Below are positions 34,190 through 44,230 of a DNA stretch of 64,000 nucleotides, one piece after another (positions within the stretch are counted from its first letter, which is position 1; every line of letters starts with the position of its first letter). The notes under the pieces were generated by a model. The model was not told the origin of the DNA, searched no databases, and saw only the letters and a list, made by a program, of their open reading frames with translations. The stretch spans positions 1 through 64,000 of the forward strand of contig JAHJIJ010000015.1 of NCBI GenBank assembly GCA_018823325.1. Reading direction: 5' to 3'. The translations under genes and the position numbers were made by a program. This stretch comes from Alphaproteobacteria bacterium. GTDB taxonomy: Bacteria > Pseudomonadota > Alphaproteobacteria > Sphingomonadales > Sphingomonadaceae.

Positions 34190-37141
34190 ATGCAGGTCAA
34201 GCATCTCAACGCGCGCGCTACCGTTCGGCAGGCTATAAGGGCCGGTCTCTTCACCAGTGCAGGTATCGTCGGCCTGCTGGCTGGCGCGTCCGCCCTGAGA
34301 GCCGAGCCTGGCGTGTGTGAAACGACAGGTGACCTCACCCTCTTTGCCTGCGACACCTCGATCGCCGCGCGAGCGGAATCGGGCGAGACGAGCCTGACCG
34401 TCACGGGCGCCAACCTGACCAACGGCAACATCAACTACAATCCGAACAGCGCCGCGAACGGTCCACTGGACATGGCGCTCACGGTGACGGATTCAGTCGT
34501 GAACTCCACCGACTATGGCGGCCTGAACATCTATTCCGGCAACAGTGGCGGCACCAATGTTCAGGTGACGCTGGGTGAGGACGTGTCGATCACCAGCAGC
34601 GCTGGCTATGGCGGCATATGGGTGCGCAATGAAATCGCCGGCGACGTCGACATCACGAGCGGCGCCAATCTGACCGTCTCCGGCACGGAAACGGGCGGTA
34701 TTTCCGCAACGACCAACGCCGGCTTCGTGCACATCGGCAACAGCGGCGACATCACTGTGCTCGAAACGCCCAATGCTGCCGACTTCACCCAGCGCGGCAT
34801 CTATGCCGACGGCGGGTTTGGTAACACCGAGCCAGGCGAAGTGACGGTAACGAACAGCGGCACAGTGAATGCACAGGCCGCTGGCATCCGCACCGTGAAT
34901 TACAGCGGCCTCTCCAAGATCGAGAACAGCGGCACCGTCACATCCGTCAACAATCAGGCGCTCATTGCCTGGACGCCAAACGGCGAGGTGGTGATCGTTA
35001 ACAACGCGCAGGGCGACGTTTCATCCCAATCAGGCCCTGCCATTCAGGGCGCCTCGCAAATCGGCGATATCACCGTCACCAATCAGGGTCAGGCCACCGG
35101 CACAGTGGGCATCACCGCGATCGCCGGTTTTGATGAGCAAGAACCGGGCAGCGGCACGTTGACGGCCACGGCAGGCAGCGGCGTCTATGCCCGCACGCCT
35201 GAAGGCGACGTGACGCTGATCAACAGTGGGCAACTCTCGAGCACCGCCAGCGGCCTCGATCTCGACAGCGCGAACGGCACCGTCGCGATCACCAACAGCG
35301 GTACGATCGGTGGGGTCGATGGCATCGTCACGAACGCCGCGGCGACGACCATCGTCAATTCCGGCACAATCAGCGGGACCGATGGCGGCGCGGCGATCGT
35401 CATGGGCTCGGGCGATGTAACGCTGGAGCTTCATGCTGGATCCACCATCGAAGGTCTCGTGCGCGATAGCGCCCCGGAGAGCGGCACCAATGCTCTGGTG
35501 CTCGGTGGCGGCACGGACGCCTCGTTCGACGCAGGCAGCATTGGGGCGCAGGCGCAATATCGCGACTTCGAGACGTTCCTGAAAACCGGGGAAAGCAACT
35601 GGATGCTGACCGGCGAAGGCAGCACGGGCTGGACCGTGGAAGAGGGCACGCTGACAGCGGGCAGTGATACGGCGTTCGGCGTTGGCCAGGCCTATGTCGT
35701 CAATGGCGGCACAGTTGACGGAGGCAGCCATTCAGTCAGTCTTGGCTCGTTGAACGGCAGCGAAGGCGGCACGGTTGCCACGGCCGGGGCGGTCACGATC
35801 ACCGAGGATGCGACCAGCAGCTATGCGGGCGCCTTCAGCGGCACCGGAACGATCGAGATGGCTGGCGCGGGAACGCTGAGCCTCACGGGTGCCAGCGCCG
35901 ACTTCTCCGGCACGCTCGCAATCACCAACGGCACCACGCAGATCACCGGATCGCAAACCGCTGCCCAGGTGACGGTTGGCGGCGCCGAGAGCGCGCAGCT
36001 GAATATCCTTTCCGGTGGCTCCCTGGAGTCCGACACGGCGTCCATCGGCATGAGCGGCACGACGGGAAGCGTCACGATCACCGGGGCAGGTGCCGAATGG
36101 GTGAACGGCGGGGGTATCCAGATCGGCCGCGATCCCGGTTCATCGGGTTCGCTGACCATCACCGAGGGCGGCGCATTCGAGACGGTCCAGGGCGGACTCT
36201 ATATGGGGGCCGGCGGCGCGATCACGGTCAGCGGCGAGGGATCGGCACTGCGCATCGGAACGCTTCACCCGGAGCTGCCCGCCGACTGGGTCTCGGCTGA
36301 CGGCTGGTTCAGCGCAGATGAAGGCAGCATCACGATCACCGACGGCGGCCTGCTGGATGCTGACGGAAGCTACATCGGCGGGGGCGGTGAAGGCACTGCG
36401 ACGATGGTCGTCAGTGGCACCGAGACGGTTTGGTCCAACGGCCTGTCGCTCTACATCGGCGGCACGGGAAATGGCACGATCGGCCATGGCGACGTCACCG
36501 TCTCGGGCGGCGCAACCGTCACGTCCTACACCAGCGCGCTGGGGGTCGATACCGGCTCCACCGGGACGCTGACGCTGACCGGCGAAGGCACGACCTACAC
36601 CGTGCTCGCCCGCGATGGCTTCGCCGGAAACATGCGCGTCGGCTACAGCGGCACCGGCACTGCCACGGTCTCCGATGGCGCCTTGCTGGCGGCGACGGCG
36701 CTGATCGACGTGGCTAGCCAGGAGGGCAGCAGCGGCACGCTGATCATCGAAAATGGCGGGCAGGTTTCCGGCGAATCCATGCGGATCGGCGGCGCGGAAA
36801 CAGCTGTCGGCAGCGTGAGCGTCGATGGCACGGGCTCCACACTCCAGATCGGCAGCCGCCGGATTGGCGTGGGCGTCAGCGGCGAAGGCACGCTGATGGT
36901 GAGTAATGGCGGTTCCGCCAGCTCGGATGGCGCGATCATCGGCTGGGAAGCCACCGGCAAGGGCACGGCAACCGTGACCGGCGCGGGCAGCGAATGGGCC
37001 AATGACGGAACCCTCTATGTCGGCAATGTCGGCGAAGGCACGCTCAACATCGCCGAGGGTGGCCGCGTGACCAGCACGGACGGCTATGTCGGCACAGTCG
37101 CCGGATCGAAAGGCACGGTGGACATCAGCGGCACGGACTGA
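34190..37141 (+). CDS. Giant autotransporter adhesin, 5' part (before frameshift)
   Basis: 983 residues with a strong ribosome site (AGGGGG, 8 bases). A signal peptide (about residues 1-38, cut near ALRA) is followed by a beta-helix passenger. It is built of Ser/Thr/Gly/Asn-rich repeats: NSGTI-type strands, and T5SS/PEP-CTERM-associated repeats of the form TGAGSEW...LYVGNVGEGTLNI. It ends inside such a repeat at TGA 37139, and the missing continuation is found in the +2 frame from 37142 on. It therefore lacks the membrane beta-domain and could not be anchored alone. The c-di-GMP riboswitch upstream points to a surface adhesin for biofilm. Confidence 0.85.
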   Translation: MQVKHLNARATVRQAIRAGLFTSAGIVGLLAGASALRAEPGVCETTGDLTLFACDTSIAARAESGETSLTVTGANLTNGNINYNPNSAANGPLDMALTVTDSVVNSTDYGGLNIYSGNSGGTNVQVTLGEDVSITSSAGYGGIWVRNEIAGDVDITSGANLTVSGTETGGISATTNAGFVHIGNSGDITVLETPNAADFTQRGIYADGGFGNTEPGEVTVTNSGTVNAQAAGIRTVNYSGLSKIENSGTVTSVNNQALIAWTPNGEVVIVNNAQGDVSSQSGPAIQGASQIGDITVTNQGQATGTVGITAIAGFDEQEPGSGTLTATAGSGVYARTPEGDVTLINSGQLSSTASGLDLDSANGTVAITNSGTIGGVDGIVTNAAATTIVNSGTISGTDGGAAIVMGSGDVTLELHAGSTIEGLVRDSAPESGTNALVLGGGTDASFDAGSIGAQAQYRDFETFLKTGESNWMLTGEGSTGWTVEEGTLTAGSDTAFGVGQAYVVNGGTVDGGSHSVSLGSLNGSEGGTVATAGAVTITEDATSSYAGAFSGTGTIEMAGAGTLSLTGASADFSGTLAITNGTTQITGSQTAAQVTVGGAESAQLNILSGGSLESDTASIGMSGTTGSVTITGAGAEWVNGGGIQIGRDPGSSGSLTITEGGAFETVQGGLYMGAGGAITVSGEGSALRIGTLHPELPADWVSADGWFSADEGSITITDGGLLDADGSYIGGGGEGTATMVVSGTETVWSNGLSLYIGGTGNGTIGHGDVTVSGGATVTSYTSALGVDTGSTGTLTLTGEGTTYTVLARDGFAGNMRVGYSGTGTATVSDGALLAATALIDVASQEGSSGTLIIENGGQVSGESMRIGGAETAVGSVSVDGTGSTLQIGSRRIGVGVSGEGTLMVSNGGSASSDGAIIGWEATGKGTATVTGAGSEWANDGTLYVGNVGEGTLNIAEGGRVTSTDGYVGTVAGSKGTVDISGTD

Positions 37142-37152
37142 TCTGGGATATG
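37133..37152 (+). other. Frameshift site in the adhesin gene
   Basis: The first frame reads ...GTVDISGTD then TGA; the second reads IWDMSGLFIAG from 37141. Adding one base in GACTGATCTGG gives ...ISGTDSIWDMSGLFIAG, which fits the repeat consensus SGxxSxWxxSGxLxxG. There is no homopolymer or short tandem repeat at the site. This points to a one-base deletion (mutation or sequencing error) rather than slippage-based phase variation. Confidence 0.85.
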
Positions 37153-40100
37153 AGCGGCCTGTTCATCGCCGGCAATGAGGCGGATGCTGAATCCACCATC
37201 ACGATCTCGGATGGCGGCACCCTGCGCGCCGTGCAGGGCACGCTGGGCAACCTTGCCGGATCGAACGCGACGATGACCGTCACCGGCGCAGGATCGACCT
37301 GGAGCGCCTATGATGATGGCGTGACTGCCTGGGCCGGCTTCATGAATGTCGGCCTGTTCGGCAGCAGTACGCTCAACGTCACTGATGGCGGCACGGTGGA
37401 AGCCGTGCGTCTCTACGTCGGCAATGACGTGGGATCGACCGGCACCGTGCTGCTGAGCGGCGAAGGCTCAACAGTCCGCACGCAGCAAGGCCTGTATATT
37501 GGAGCAGAAGGGGCTGGTACGCTGACGCTCACCGATGGCGCGCACATCGAGGCGGAGGCCATCAAGGTCGGCTATCTCTCCGGATCGACAGGCACGCTGA
37601 ACATCGGAGCAGCGACAGGCGAGACGGCTGCTACTGCCGGCACGATCGATGCCGGCGAGATCGTCCTCGGCAGCGGTGAGAGCCTCCTAGTGCTCAACCA
37701 CATCCACAGCGATTATGAGATCGCCGCGAACTTCACCGGCACTGGCGATGTGGATGTGCTGGCAGGCACGACGCTGCTCTCCGGCGATAACAGCGCCTTC
37801 GCTGGCGGCTTCTCGATCGAGGGCGGCAAGCTGATCCTTGCCAGCGTCACCAACGCTGTCTCCACCACTGTCGGCACCGAAGGGACGCTGCAAATCGGCA
37901 ATGGCGGCACCAGCGGCTCGCTCAATGGCGACATCGTGAACAACGGGTCGCTGGTCTTCGACCGCTCGGACGCGCTTCACCATAACCGGGTCATTTCCGG
38001 CACGGGCGATCTGACCATCGCGGGTGGCATCATCACGCTGAGCGGGATGAACACATTCACAGGCGCCACGACGATTGACACGGGTGCCACGCTGGCCCTC
38101 TCCAATCAGGGCCGGGTGAACCAGTCCAGCCTGGTGACGGTCAACGGCACGTTCGATGTGACCGAGGGCAGCGCACCCCGGATCAACGACATCGCCGGCA
38201 GCGGCACGGTGTTGCTGGGCGACCCCGGAATCCAGATCGACAACGCCTCGCATGTCTTCTCCGGCCAGATCACCGGGAGCGGCGGGCTGTACGTCAACGC
38301 AGGCACGCTCACCCTCACCGGAGAGAACGACTTTGCCAGCGGCCTGGGGATTGGCGACGCCACTGTGCGGATCGGCGATGGCGGCACGACGGGATCGATC
38401 ACGGCCAGCACGCTCAATTACGGCACACTGATCTTCGATCGTAGCAACGAATGGACCTACGCGGGCGCCATTACCGGTCGCGGCGAGATCGTCCACACAG
38501 GATCGGGCACCACGAACCTGACCGGCGGCCTCAGCGGCAATCATCTGATTGTCGAGAACGGCACAGTCAACCAGATCGGCGGGCTGGTCGCGCTGTTCGG
38601 TGAAGGCGCTGGCATCGTCGTGGAAGGCGATCACGCGCAGCTCAATGTCACCAATGTGGGCGCGCGCGCCACCAACACGGTCTATCTCGTGCGGGACGGC
38701 GGCTCGCTTGCCATCAATGGCGGCTCCATCAGGGTCGGCAGCTCTGAAGGCTCGGCGGGCGTGCATCTGCAATCAGGCAACGCCTGGGTCACCGGCACCA
38801 CCTTCACCGTTGGCAGCGCGAACACCTATGGCGTGGTCGTCGATGCCGGCAACACGCTCACAGTGGCCGACAGCACGATCACGACGACGGGCCAGGCCGC
38901 GATTGGCGCACTGGCGCGCGACGGCGGCGCGCTGGCGATCAGCGGCACCACCATCGAGACCGAAGGCACGGACGCCTACGCCGCCTATGCCAGCAACGGC
39001 GGGACGATCACGCTCGCAAACAGCACGATCGCGACCTCCGGGCTTGTGGCCGACGCGCTGGTTTCCGATGGCAACGGCAGCCTGATCAGCGCCACGGACA
39101 CGACGATCGAGACCACAGGCATCCAGACGGCAGCGGTCGTGGCCCGCAACAGCGGTGCCGTCGATCTTACCGGGGGATCGGTCTCCGCGACAGTGAACGC
39201 GGAAAATCCTGCAGCGGTCTGGGCCCTGCTGGCCAAGGACGGCGGATCGATCAGCGCGACCAATGTCGACCTTTCGCTCACGATGCTGGACAGCAGCCCC
39301 TATGTGACCGGCGTCGCCTATGCGATGGATGAGGGCAGCAGCATCACCATCACCGGCGGCACCGCCACCGCAAGCGGCAAGCGCGCCAATGGCATCTTCG
39401 CCTATAACAGCGGCTCGGTGAGTGCGCAGGGCCTGACCATCTCCACCTCCGGTGAGCAGGCACGCGGCGTCTATGCCAATGCGGACAGCAATGCGGCAGG
39501 CAGCGTGACGCTCGCGGACGTCACGATCAACGCGAGCGGCACGAGCGCGCACGGCCTCTTCGCCAAGCGCGATGGCGGCTCGACCGGCAACCAGATCGCA
39601 ACGATCACGGGCGAGAATGTCGCGCTCGCGGTCGAGGGCGATCAGGCCAATGGCGTGTATGCCGCAGTCGGCGGTATCATCACGCTGAACGGCGGCAGCG
39701 TCTCGACCTCGGGTCTTGAGGGTCATGCCCTCCATGCCCAGCAGTTTGACGGCGGCATGACTGGCGGCGGTGTGATCACCGCGTCCGGCCTCACCGTGAC
39801 CACCAGCGGGGCCAGCGCCTTTGGTGGATTGGCGGAAGCAGGCGGCCTGCTGAGCCTCACCGACAGCAGCGTGACGACCAGCGGCGAAGACAGCTATGGC
39901 CTCTACGCCAGGACCAATGGCGCGCTGGTGGTCAGCAATGCGTCCATTGTCTCGGGCGCCATCGGCATGGGCATCGCCAACGCCGGTTCGATCGACATGA
40001 CCGGCGGAGACATCGAAAGTGCCGGCGCGTCTCTCGAAGCCTCCACCAGCGATGACGTGACGGCCACATTCCGCTTCAGTGGCACGGACCTGACGAAGAA

Positions 40101-42600
40101 CAACGGCACATTGCTGGCCGTAGCACATCAGAGCGATGGCGACGGCAGCGGCGCGGCGAGCCTTTCGCTGCTCGATGGCAGTGCGGCCAAGGGCAGCATC
40201 ATCGGCATCGGCGACGGCCAGCTCGATGTTCTCGTAAGCGAATCCAGCCTTGAGGGCGCGATCTCCAACGTCTCCAGGCTGACGTTGGACGGCGCGCTGT
40301 GGACCGTCACCGCCCTGCAGGGCCTTGGCGAACTGAACATCGCATCCGGCAGCACAACGATCAATACCGCCACCACCATCACACATGATGGCGCGCTGAC
40401 CGGCAGCGGAACGCTCATCAAGAGCGGAACGGGCCGGTTCGCCCTCGCCGGAGACGGCAGCGACTTTGCCGGCACGACGCGGATCGATGCGGGCTCCGTT
40501 CTTCTCACCGGATCGCTCGACGGCGCTGTGACGATCAACGCGCAGGGCACGATGATCGTGGGCGATGGCGTGACCAATGGCGACCTGACAGCCAGCACGG
40601 TCAATGATGGCACGCTGATCTTCAACCAGATCGGCGACTATGATTACACGGGCGCGCTCTCGGGCAATGGCGGCCTCGTCAAGCAGGGCAGCGGCACGCT
40701 GCTGCTCTCCGGCGACTATGGCTACACCGGCTCGACCATTGTGGAAGCCGGCAAGGTCCGCCTGCTCGCCGAGCTGGACAGCGACACCGATCTTGTTGTC
40801 AACGACGGCGAGTTCGACCTGAGCGGCACCGACCAGACCGTCGCCGGCCTGAGCGGCACGGGCGGGACGGTGAACATCGGCACGAGCACGCTGACCGTCA
40901 ATCAGGGCGCAAGCACCACCTTTGGTGGCGTCTTCACCGGCGGCGGGCAGATCGTGCTGCAGTCACCGGTCTTCGATCCTGGCGCACCGGTCATCTTCCA
41001 CCTGACGGGAGCGAGCGTCGATTTCACCGGCGGGATTGACCTGCACAGCGTCCAGGTGCGCGTCAACGGTTCGATGGGCGGATCGATCTTCGTCGGCAAC
41101 AATGCCGCTCTGGGTGGCAGCGGACAGACGAATGACATCGTGGTCGGCTCGGGCGGCACATTACTGCCGGGCAACTCGATCGGCACGCTCACGGCGGAAG
41201 GCAACGTCATCTTCGAGGCCGGATCGGCCTACGAAGTCGAGGTGAATGCCGAGGGTGAAAGCGACAAGCTGCTCGTCGGCGGCACCGCCACCATCGAGGG
41301 TGGCACCGTCTCCGTTTTGGCCGCGGCGGGCAATTACCGCTTCACGGGCGACTATGTGATCATCAGCGCCGAAGGTGGTGTGACGGGCACGTTCGACGAT
41401 ACCGATGTCGACCTTCCCTTCCTCACCCCTTATCTGCGCTATGACGCCAATGAGGTGGTGCTGACGCTCCAGCGCAATGATCGCAGCTTCGAGAGTGTGG
41501 CCGTGACGCCAAATCAGATCGCGGTCGCGCTGGCGCTCGATGCCAGCGATCAGGAGGCCAGCCTGCCGCGCGCAGTGGCCGGCCAGATCGAGGAAGCCGG
41601 CGCCGTCCGGGCCTTCGATGCGCTCTCCGGCGAACTGTGGGCCACCACCGGCACGCTCATGATCGATGGCACGCGCCGCATGGGCGAGATGGTCACCGGC
41701 CGCCTCGAACAGGCCGACATCGTGAGCCGGGCGCTGGCCAACTCCGGCACATCGTCCCGCACCCTGCGCGATGGCAGCACGGCGGTCTGGGGCCAGGGCA
41801 TCGGATCGTGGAGCACGCTCAAGAGCAATGGCAATGCGATCAAGGCGACGCAGAGCACATTCGGCTTCATCACCGGCATCGACACGGCGCTGGGCGACTG
41901 GCGCCTGGGCGCGGCGTTCAGCCATGGGCAGGACAAGATCCGTGTCGACGGGCGCAGCAGCGAGGCAACGGTGAACAGCAACAGCATCGCGGCCTACGCC
42001 GGCGGTGGCTGGGGCGCCCTGCGCGCGCGGGTCGGCGCTTCCTACAGCTGGCTGGACGTGAACGGCACGCGCAAGGTGGTGTTCCCGGGCGTGAACGATG
42101 CGCTTGCGGGTGACTATAACGCGAAAAGCGCGTCGGCCTTCGGTGAGCTGAGCTACGCACTCTCGCTGGGCGCCGTGACAGGGGAACCCTTCGCCGGGGT
42201 GAACCATGTCCACCTCAAGTCCGATGGCTTCACCGAGACCGGAAGCACCCTCACCGCGCTGGGTGTCGAGGACAGCACCCGCAACGTCACCTACACGACG
42301 CTAGGTCTGCGCCTTGGCGGAGCGATGCCGATCAGCGCGACATCAGTGCTCACCCCGCGTGTCTCGGCAGCCTGGCTGCGCAGCTTCGGCGATGTCGATA
42401 CGACCAGCCGGCACATCCTCTCGACCGGGGAGGCCTTCTCGGTCGCCGGTCTGCCCACGACCCGCGATACGCTGCGGCTGGAAGGCGGCCTGCAGGCCAA
42501 CATCATGCCGGGCGGCTCCATCGGCGCCACTTATGTCGGCAACATCGGCGACCAGTGGAAGGACCATGGCGTAAAGCTGGGCTTCTCCTACAGCTTCTGA
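37150..42600 (+). CDS. Giant autotransporter adhesin, 3' part (passenger plus beta-domain)
   Basis: 1,816 residues without a signal peptide, so it is the continuation of the preceding frame. More beta-helix repeats (VTGAGSTW, GNGGTSGSL, autotransporter-associated strands such as GSGTLLLSGDYGYTGSTIV) lead to an autotransporter junction. A typical beta-barrel (about residues 1540-1816) follows, with WGQGIGSWSTLKSNG, GFITGIDTALGDWRLG, GRSSEATVNSNSIAAYAGG and the terminal GFSYSF. The nominal ATG 37150 lies within the frameshifted repeat and is not a true start. Joined to the first part, the gene would encode about 2,803 residues, a type Va secreted adhesin. Confidence 0.88.
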   Translation: MSGLFIAGNEADAESTITISDGGTLRAVQGTLGNLAGSNATMTVTGAGSTWSAYDDGVTAWAGFMNVGLFGSSTLNVTDGGTVEAVRLYVGNDVGSTGTVLLSGEGSTVRTQQGLYIGAEGAGTLTLTDGAHIEAEAIKVGYLSGSTGTLNIGAATGETAATAGTIDAGEIVLGSGESLLVLNHIHSDYEIAANFTGTGDVDVLAGTTLLSGDNSAFAGGFSIEGGKLILASVTNAVSTTVGTEGTLQIGNGGTSGSLNGDIVNNGSLVFDRSDALHHNRVISGTGDLTIAGGIITLSGMNTFTGATTIDTGATLALSNQGRVNQSSLVTVNGTFDVTEGSAPRINDIAGSGTVLLGDPGIQIDNASHVFSGQITGSGGLYVNAGTLTLTGENDFASGLGIGDATVRIGDGGTTGSITASTLNYGTLIFDRSNEWTYAGAITGRGEIVHTGSGTTNLTGGLSGNHLIVENGTVNQIGGLVALFGEGAGIVVEGDHAQLNVTNVGARATNTVYLVRDGGSLAINGGSIRVGSSEGSAGVHLQSGNAWVTGTTFTVGSANTYGVVVDAGNTLTVADSTITTTGQAAIGALARDGGALAISGTTIETEGTDAYAAYASNGGTITLANSTIATSGLVADALVSDGNGSLISATDTTIETTGIQTAAVVARNSGAVDLTGGSVSATVNAENPAAVWALLAKDGGSISATNVDLSLTMLDSSPYVTGVAYAMDEGSSITITGGTATASGKRANGIFAYNSGSVSAQGLTISTSGEQARGVYANADSNAAGSVTLADVTINASGTSAHGLFAKRDGGSTGNQIATITGENVALAVEGDQANGVYAAVGGIITLNGGSVSTSGLEGHALHAQQFDGGMTGGGVITASGLTVTTSGASAFGGLAEAGGLLSLTDSSVTTSGEDSYGLYARTNGALVVSNASIVSGAIGMGIANAGSIDMTGGDIESAGASLEASTSDDVTATFRFSGTDLTKNNGTLLAVAHQSDGDGSGAASLSLLDGSAAKGSIIGIGDGQLDVLVSESSLEGAISNVSRLTLDGALWTVTALQGLGELNIASGSTTINTATTITHDGALTGSGTLIKSGTGRFALAGDGSDFAGTTRIDAGSVLLTGSLDGAVTINAQGTMIVGDGVTNGDLTASTVNDGTLIFNQIGDYDYTGALSGNGGLVKQGSGTLLLSGDYGYTGSTIVEAGKVRLLAELDSDTDLVVNDGEFDLSGTDQTVAGLSGTGGTVNIGTSTLTVNQGASTTFGGVFTGGGQIVLQSPVFDPGAPVIFHLTGASVDFTGGIDLHSVQVRVNGSMGGSIFVGNNAALGGSGQTNDIVVGSGGTLLPGNSIGTLTAEGNVIFEAGSAYEVEVNAEGESDKLLVGGTATIEGGTVSVLAAAGNYRFTGDYVIISAEGGVTGTFDDTDVDLPFLTPYLRYDANEVVLTLQRNDRSFESVAVTPNQIAVALALDASDQEASLPRAVAGQIEEAGAVRAFDALSGELWATTGTLMIDGTRRMGEMVTGRLEQADIVSRALANSGTSSRTLRDGSTAVWGQGIGSWSTLKSNGNAIKATQSTFGFITGIDTALGDWRLGAAFSHGQDKIRVDGRSSEATVNSNSIAAYAGGGWGALRARVGASYSWLDVNGTRKVVFPGVNDALAGDYNAKSASAFGELSYALSLGAVTGEPFAGVNHVHLKSDGFTETGSTLTALGVEDSTRNVTYTTLGLRLGGAMPISATSVLTPRVSAAWLRSFGDVDTTSRHILSTGEAFSVAGLPTTRDTLRLEGGLQANIMPGGSIGATYVGNIGDQWKDHGVKLGFSYSF

Positions 42601-42619
42601 GCCCCACCACCGACAAACG

Positions 42620-42651
42620 AAAAAGGGCGCGGCCAACACCGCGCCCTTTTT
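42620..42651. terminator. Bidirectional intrinsic terminator
   Basis: AAAAAGGGCGCGG / CCGCGCCCTTTTT forms a 13-bp perfect stem with a 6-base loop, giving a T tract on each strand. It lies between the converging adhesin and pyruvate kinase genes. Confidence 0.95.
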
Positions 42652-42673
42652 CCGTTCAGGCAAAGCAGATCGC

Positions 42674-44131
42674 TTATTCCTCGCGATGATTGCGCAGCTC
42701 ATCCCCACGGATGGTCGCCACATGCAGCACGTTCGTGGAGCCCGGCGTACCGAAGGGAACGCCAGCCAGAACGATGATCTTGTCGCCTGCGCCCGCAAAA
42801 CCATGGCGCATGGCCATGCGCTTGGCCTTGCCGATCATTTCCTCAAAACTGCCGATATCCTTCGTCCGCACGGCGTGGACGCCCCACATGAGGCCCATGC
42901 GGCGGGCGGTATCCATCCGCGGGGTGAGCGCGAGGATCGGCGCGGTCGGCCGCTCGCGCGCGACACGACGCACCGTGCTGCCCGATGTGGTGAAGCACAC
43001 GATCACCTTGGCCGAGACGGTGCGGGTGATGTGCTGGCTGGCCCCGGCAAGCGCGTCCGATGTGGTCGGGTCCGGCATCGTCTTGGTGAAGTGCAGTCGA
43101 TCCAGATAGCCCGGATCATGCTCGACGCTGTGGGCGATGTTGTCCATCATCGTCACCGCTTCCTCGGGCCAGTCGCCCGCCGCCGTTTCTGCCGAGAGCA
43201 TGACAGCATCCGCGCCGTCATAGACGGCCGTGGCGACGTCCGAGACTTCCGCGCGGGTCGGCGTGGGCGCCTTGATCATCGATTCCAGCATCTGCGTTGC
43301 GACGACGACCGGCTTGCCGAGCCGCCGGGCGCTCTCGACGATCTGCTTCTGCAATGGCGGCACCTCATAAGGAGGCAGCTCGACGCCGAGATCACCGCGC
43401 GCGACCATCACCGCGTCGGACATTTCCAGAATTTCTTCCAGCCGGCCCAAAGCAGCAGGCTTCTCGATCTTGGCGAGCAGATGGCCATAGCCGCCCATCA
43501 GCTTGCGCGCCTCGGCCAGATCGTCCGGCCGCTGGACGAAGCTGAGCGCGATCCAGTCCACGCCCGCCTCCACTGCGAAAGCGAGATCGCGGCGGTCCTT
43601 GTCCGTCATGGCCGCCATAGGCAGAACGACATCCGGCACATTGACGCCCTTGCGCGCCGACAGCGCACCGCCGACCTCGACCAGTGTCTCGATCGCATCG
43701 TCGCTGACCGACTGGACGCGGAGCACGAGCTTGCCGTCATCCAGCAGCAGCCGGGTGCCCGCATGCGCCGCTGCGAAGATCTCCGGATGCGGCAAGGCGA
43801 CGCGCGTGGTGTCACCGGGCGCGGTGTCACGGTCCAGCCGGAACGGCGCGCCCTTCTCCAGCACGACCGTATCTGTCGCGAATGTACCGATGCGCAGTTT
43901 GGGTCCCTGTAAATCGGCGAGGATGGTGGTCGGACGGCCAAATTCCTTCTCCAGCCCCCGGATGATCGCCAGATTGGCGGCATGAACCTCGTGCGTGCCG
44001 TGGCTCATGTTGAGGCGGAAGGCGTCCGCGCCGGCGAGGAACAGCTTGCGGATCATCGCTTCGCTGCTGCTCGATGGGCCGAGCGTCGCCAGAATGCGGA
44101 CCTTGCGGGTGCGGGGCGTGAGCTTCTTCAT
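42674..44131 (-). CDS. pyk: Pyruvate kinase
   Basis: A 485-residue enzyme that transfers phosphate from phosphoenolpyruvate to ADP at the end of glycolysis. The N terminus ILATLGPSSSS, FRLNMSHGTHE, the active-site MVARGDLGVELP, PVVVATQMLESMI, and AVMLSAETAAGDWP are all present, with a C-terminal regulatory domain of normal length. The start is ATG 44131 after GAGGAC; the open frame upstream to 45070 covers genes on the other strand and is spurious. It is divergent from the DUF1244 gene. Confidence 0.96.
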   Translation of the reverse strand: MKKLTPRTRKVRILATLGPSSSSEAMIRKLFLAGADAFRLNMSHGTHEVHAANLAIIRGLEKEFGRPTTILADLQGPKLRIGTFATDTVVLEKGAPFRLDRDTAPGDTTRVALPHPEIFAAAHAGTRLLLDDGKLVLRVQSVSDDAIETLVEVGGALSARKGVNVPDVVLPMAAMTDKDRRDLAFAVEAGVDWIALSFVQRPDDLAEARKLMGGYGHLLAKIEKPAALGRLEEILEMSDAVMVARGDLGVELPPYEVPPLQKQIVESARRLGKPVVVATQMLESMIKAPTPTRAEVSDVATAVYDGADAVMLSAETAAGDWPEEAVTMMDNIAHSVEHDPGYLDRLHFTKTMPDPTTSDALAGASQHITRTVSAKVIVCFTTSGSTVRRVARERPTAPILALTPRMDTARRMGLMWGVHAVRTKDIGSFEEMIGKAKRMAMRHGFAGAGDKIIVLAGVPFGTPGSTNVLHVATIRGDELRNHREE

Positions 44132-44230
44132 ATGTCCTCTTGCCTCGGTGCGATCTCTGCCCACATGGCTGGTGCCGTGGCGGCCACGCGGCGTGGCCTG
44201 ATGTTCGAACCGGAAATGAAGGTGCAAGCA

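Noticed and set aside
37133-37152. Phase-variation or programmed frameshift in the adhesin
   Set aside because: No homopolymer, tandem repeat or recognisable slippery sequence occurs at the break; a one-base deletion or sequencing error is simpler.
38773-40386. 537-residue leftward frame inside the adhesin
   Set aside because: Antisense shadow of the Gly/Thr-rich passenger, with no signal or domain.
34190-42600. Tandem repeats as a possible CRISPR or satellite array
   Set aside because: The repeats are degenerate, vary in length and keep the reading frame of a beta-helix passenger, so they are coding repeats.
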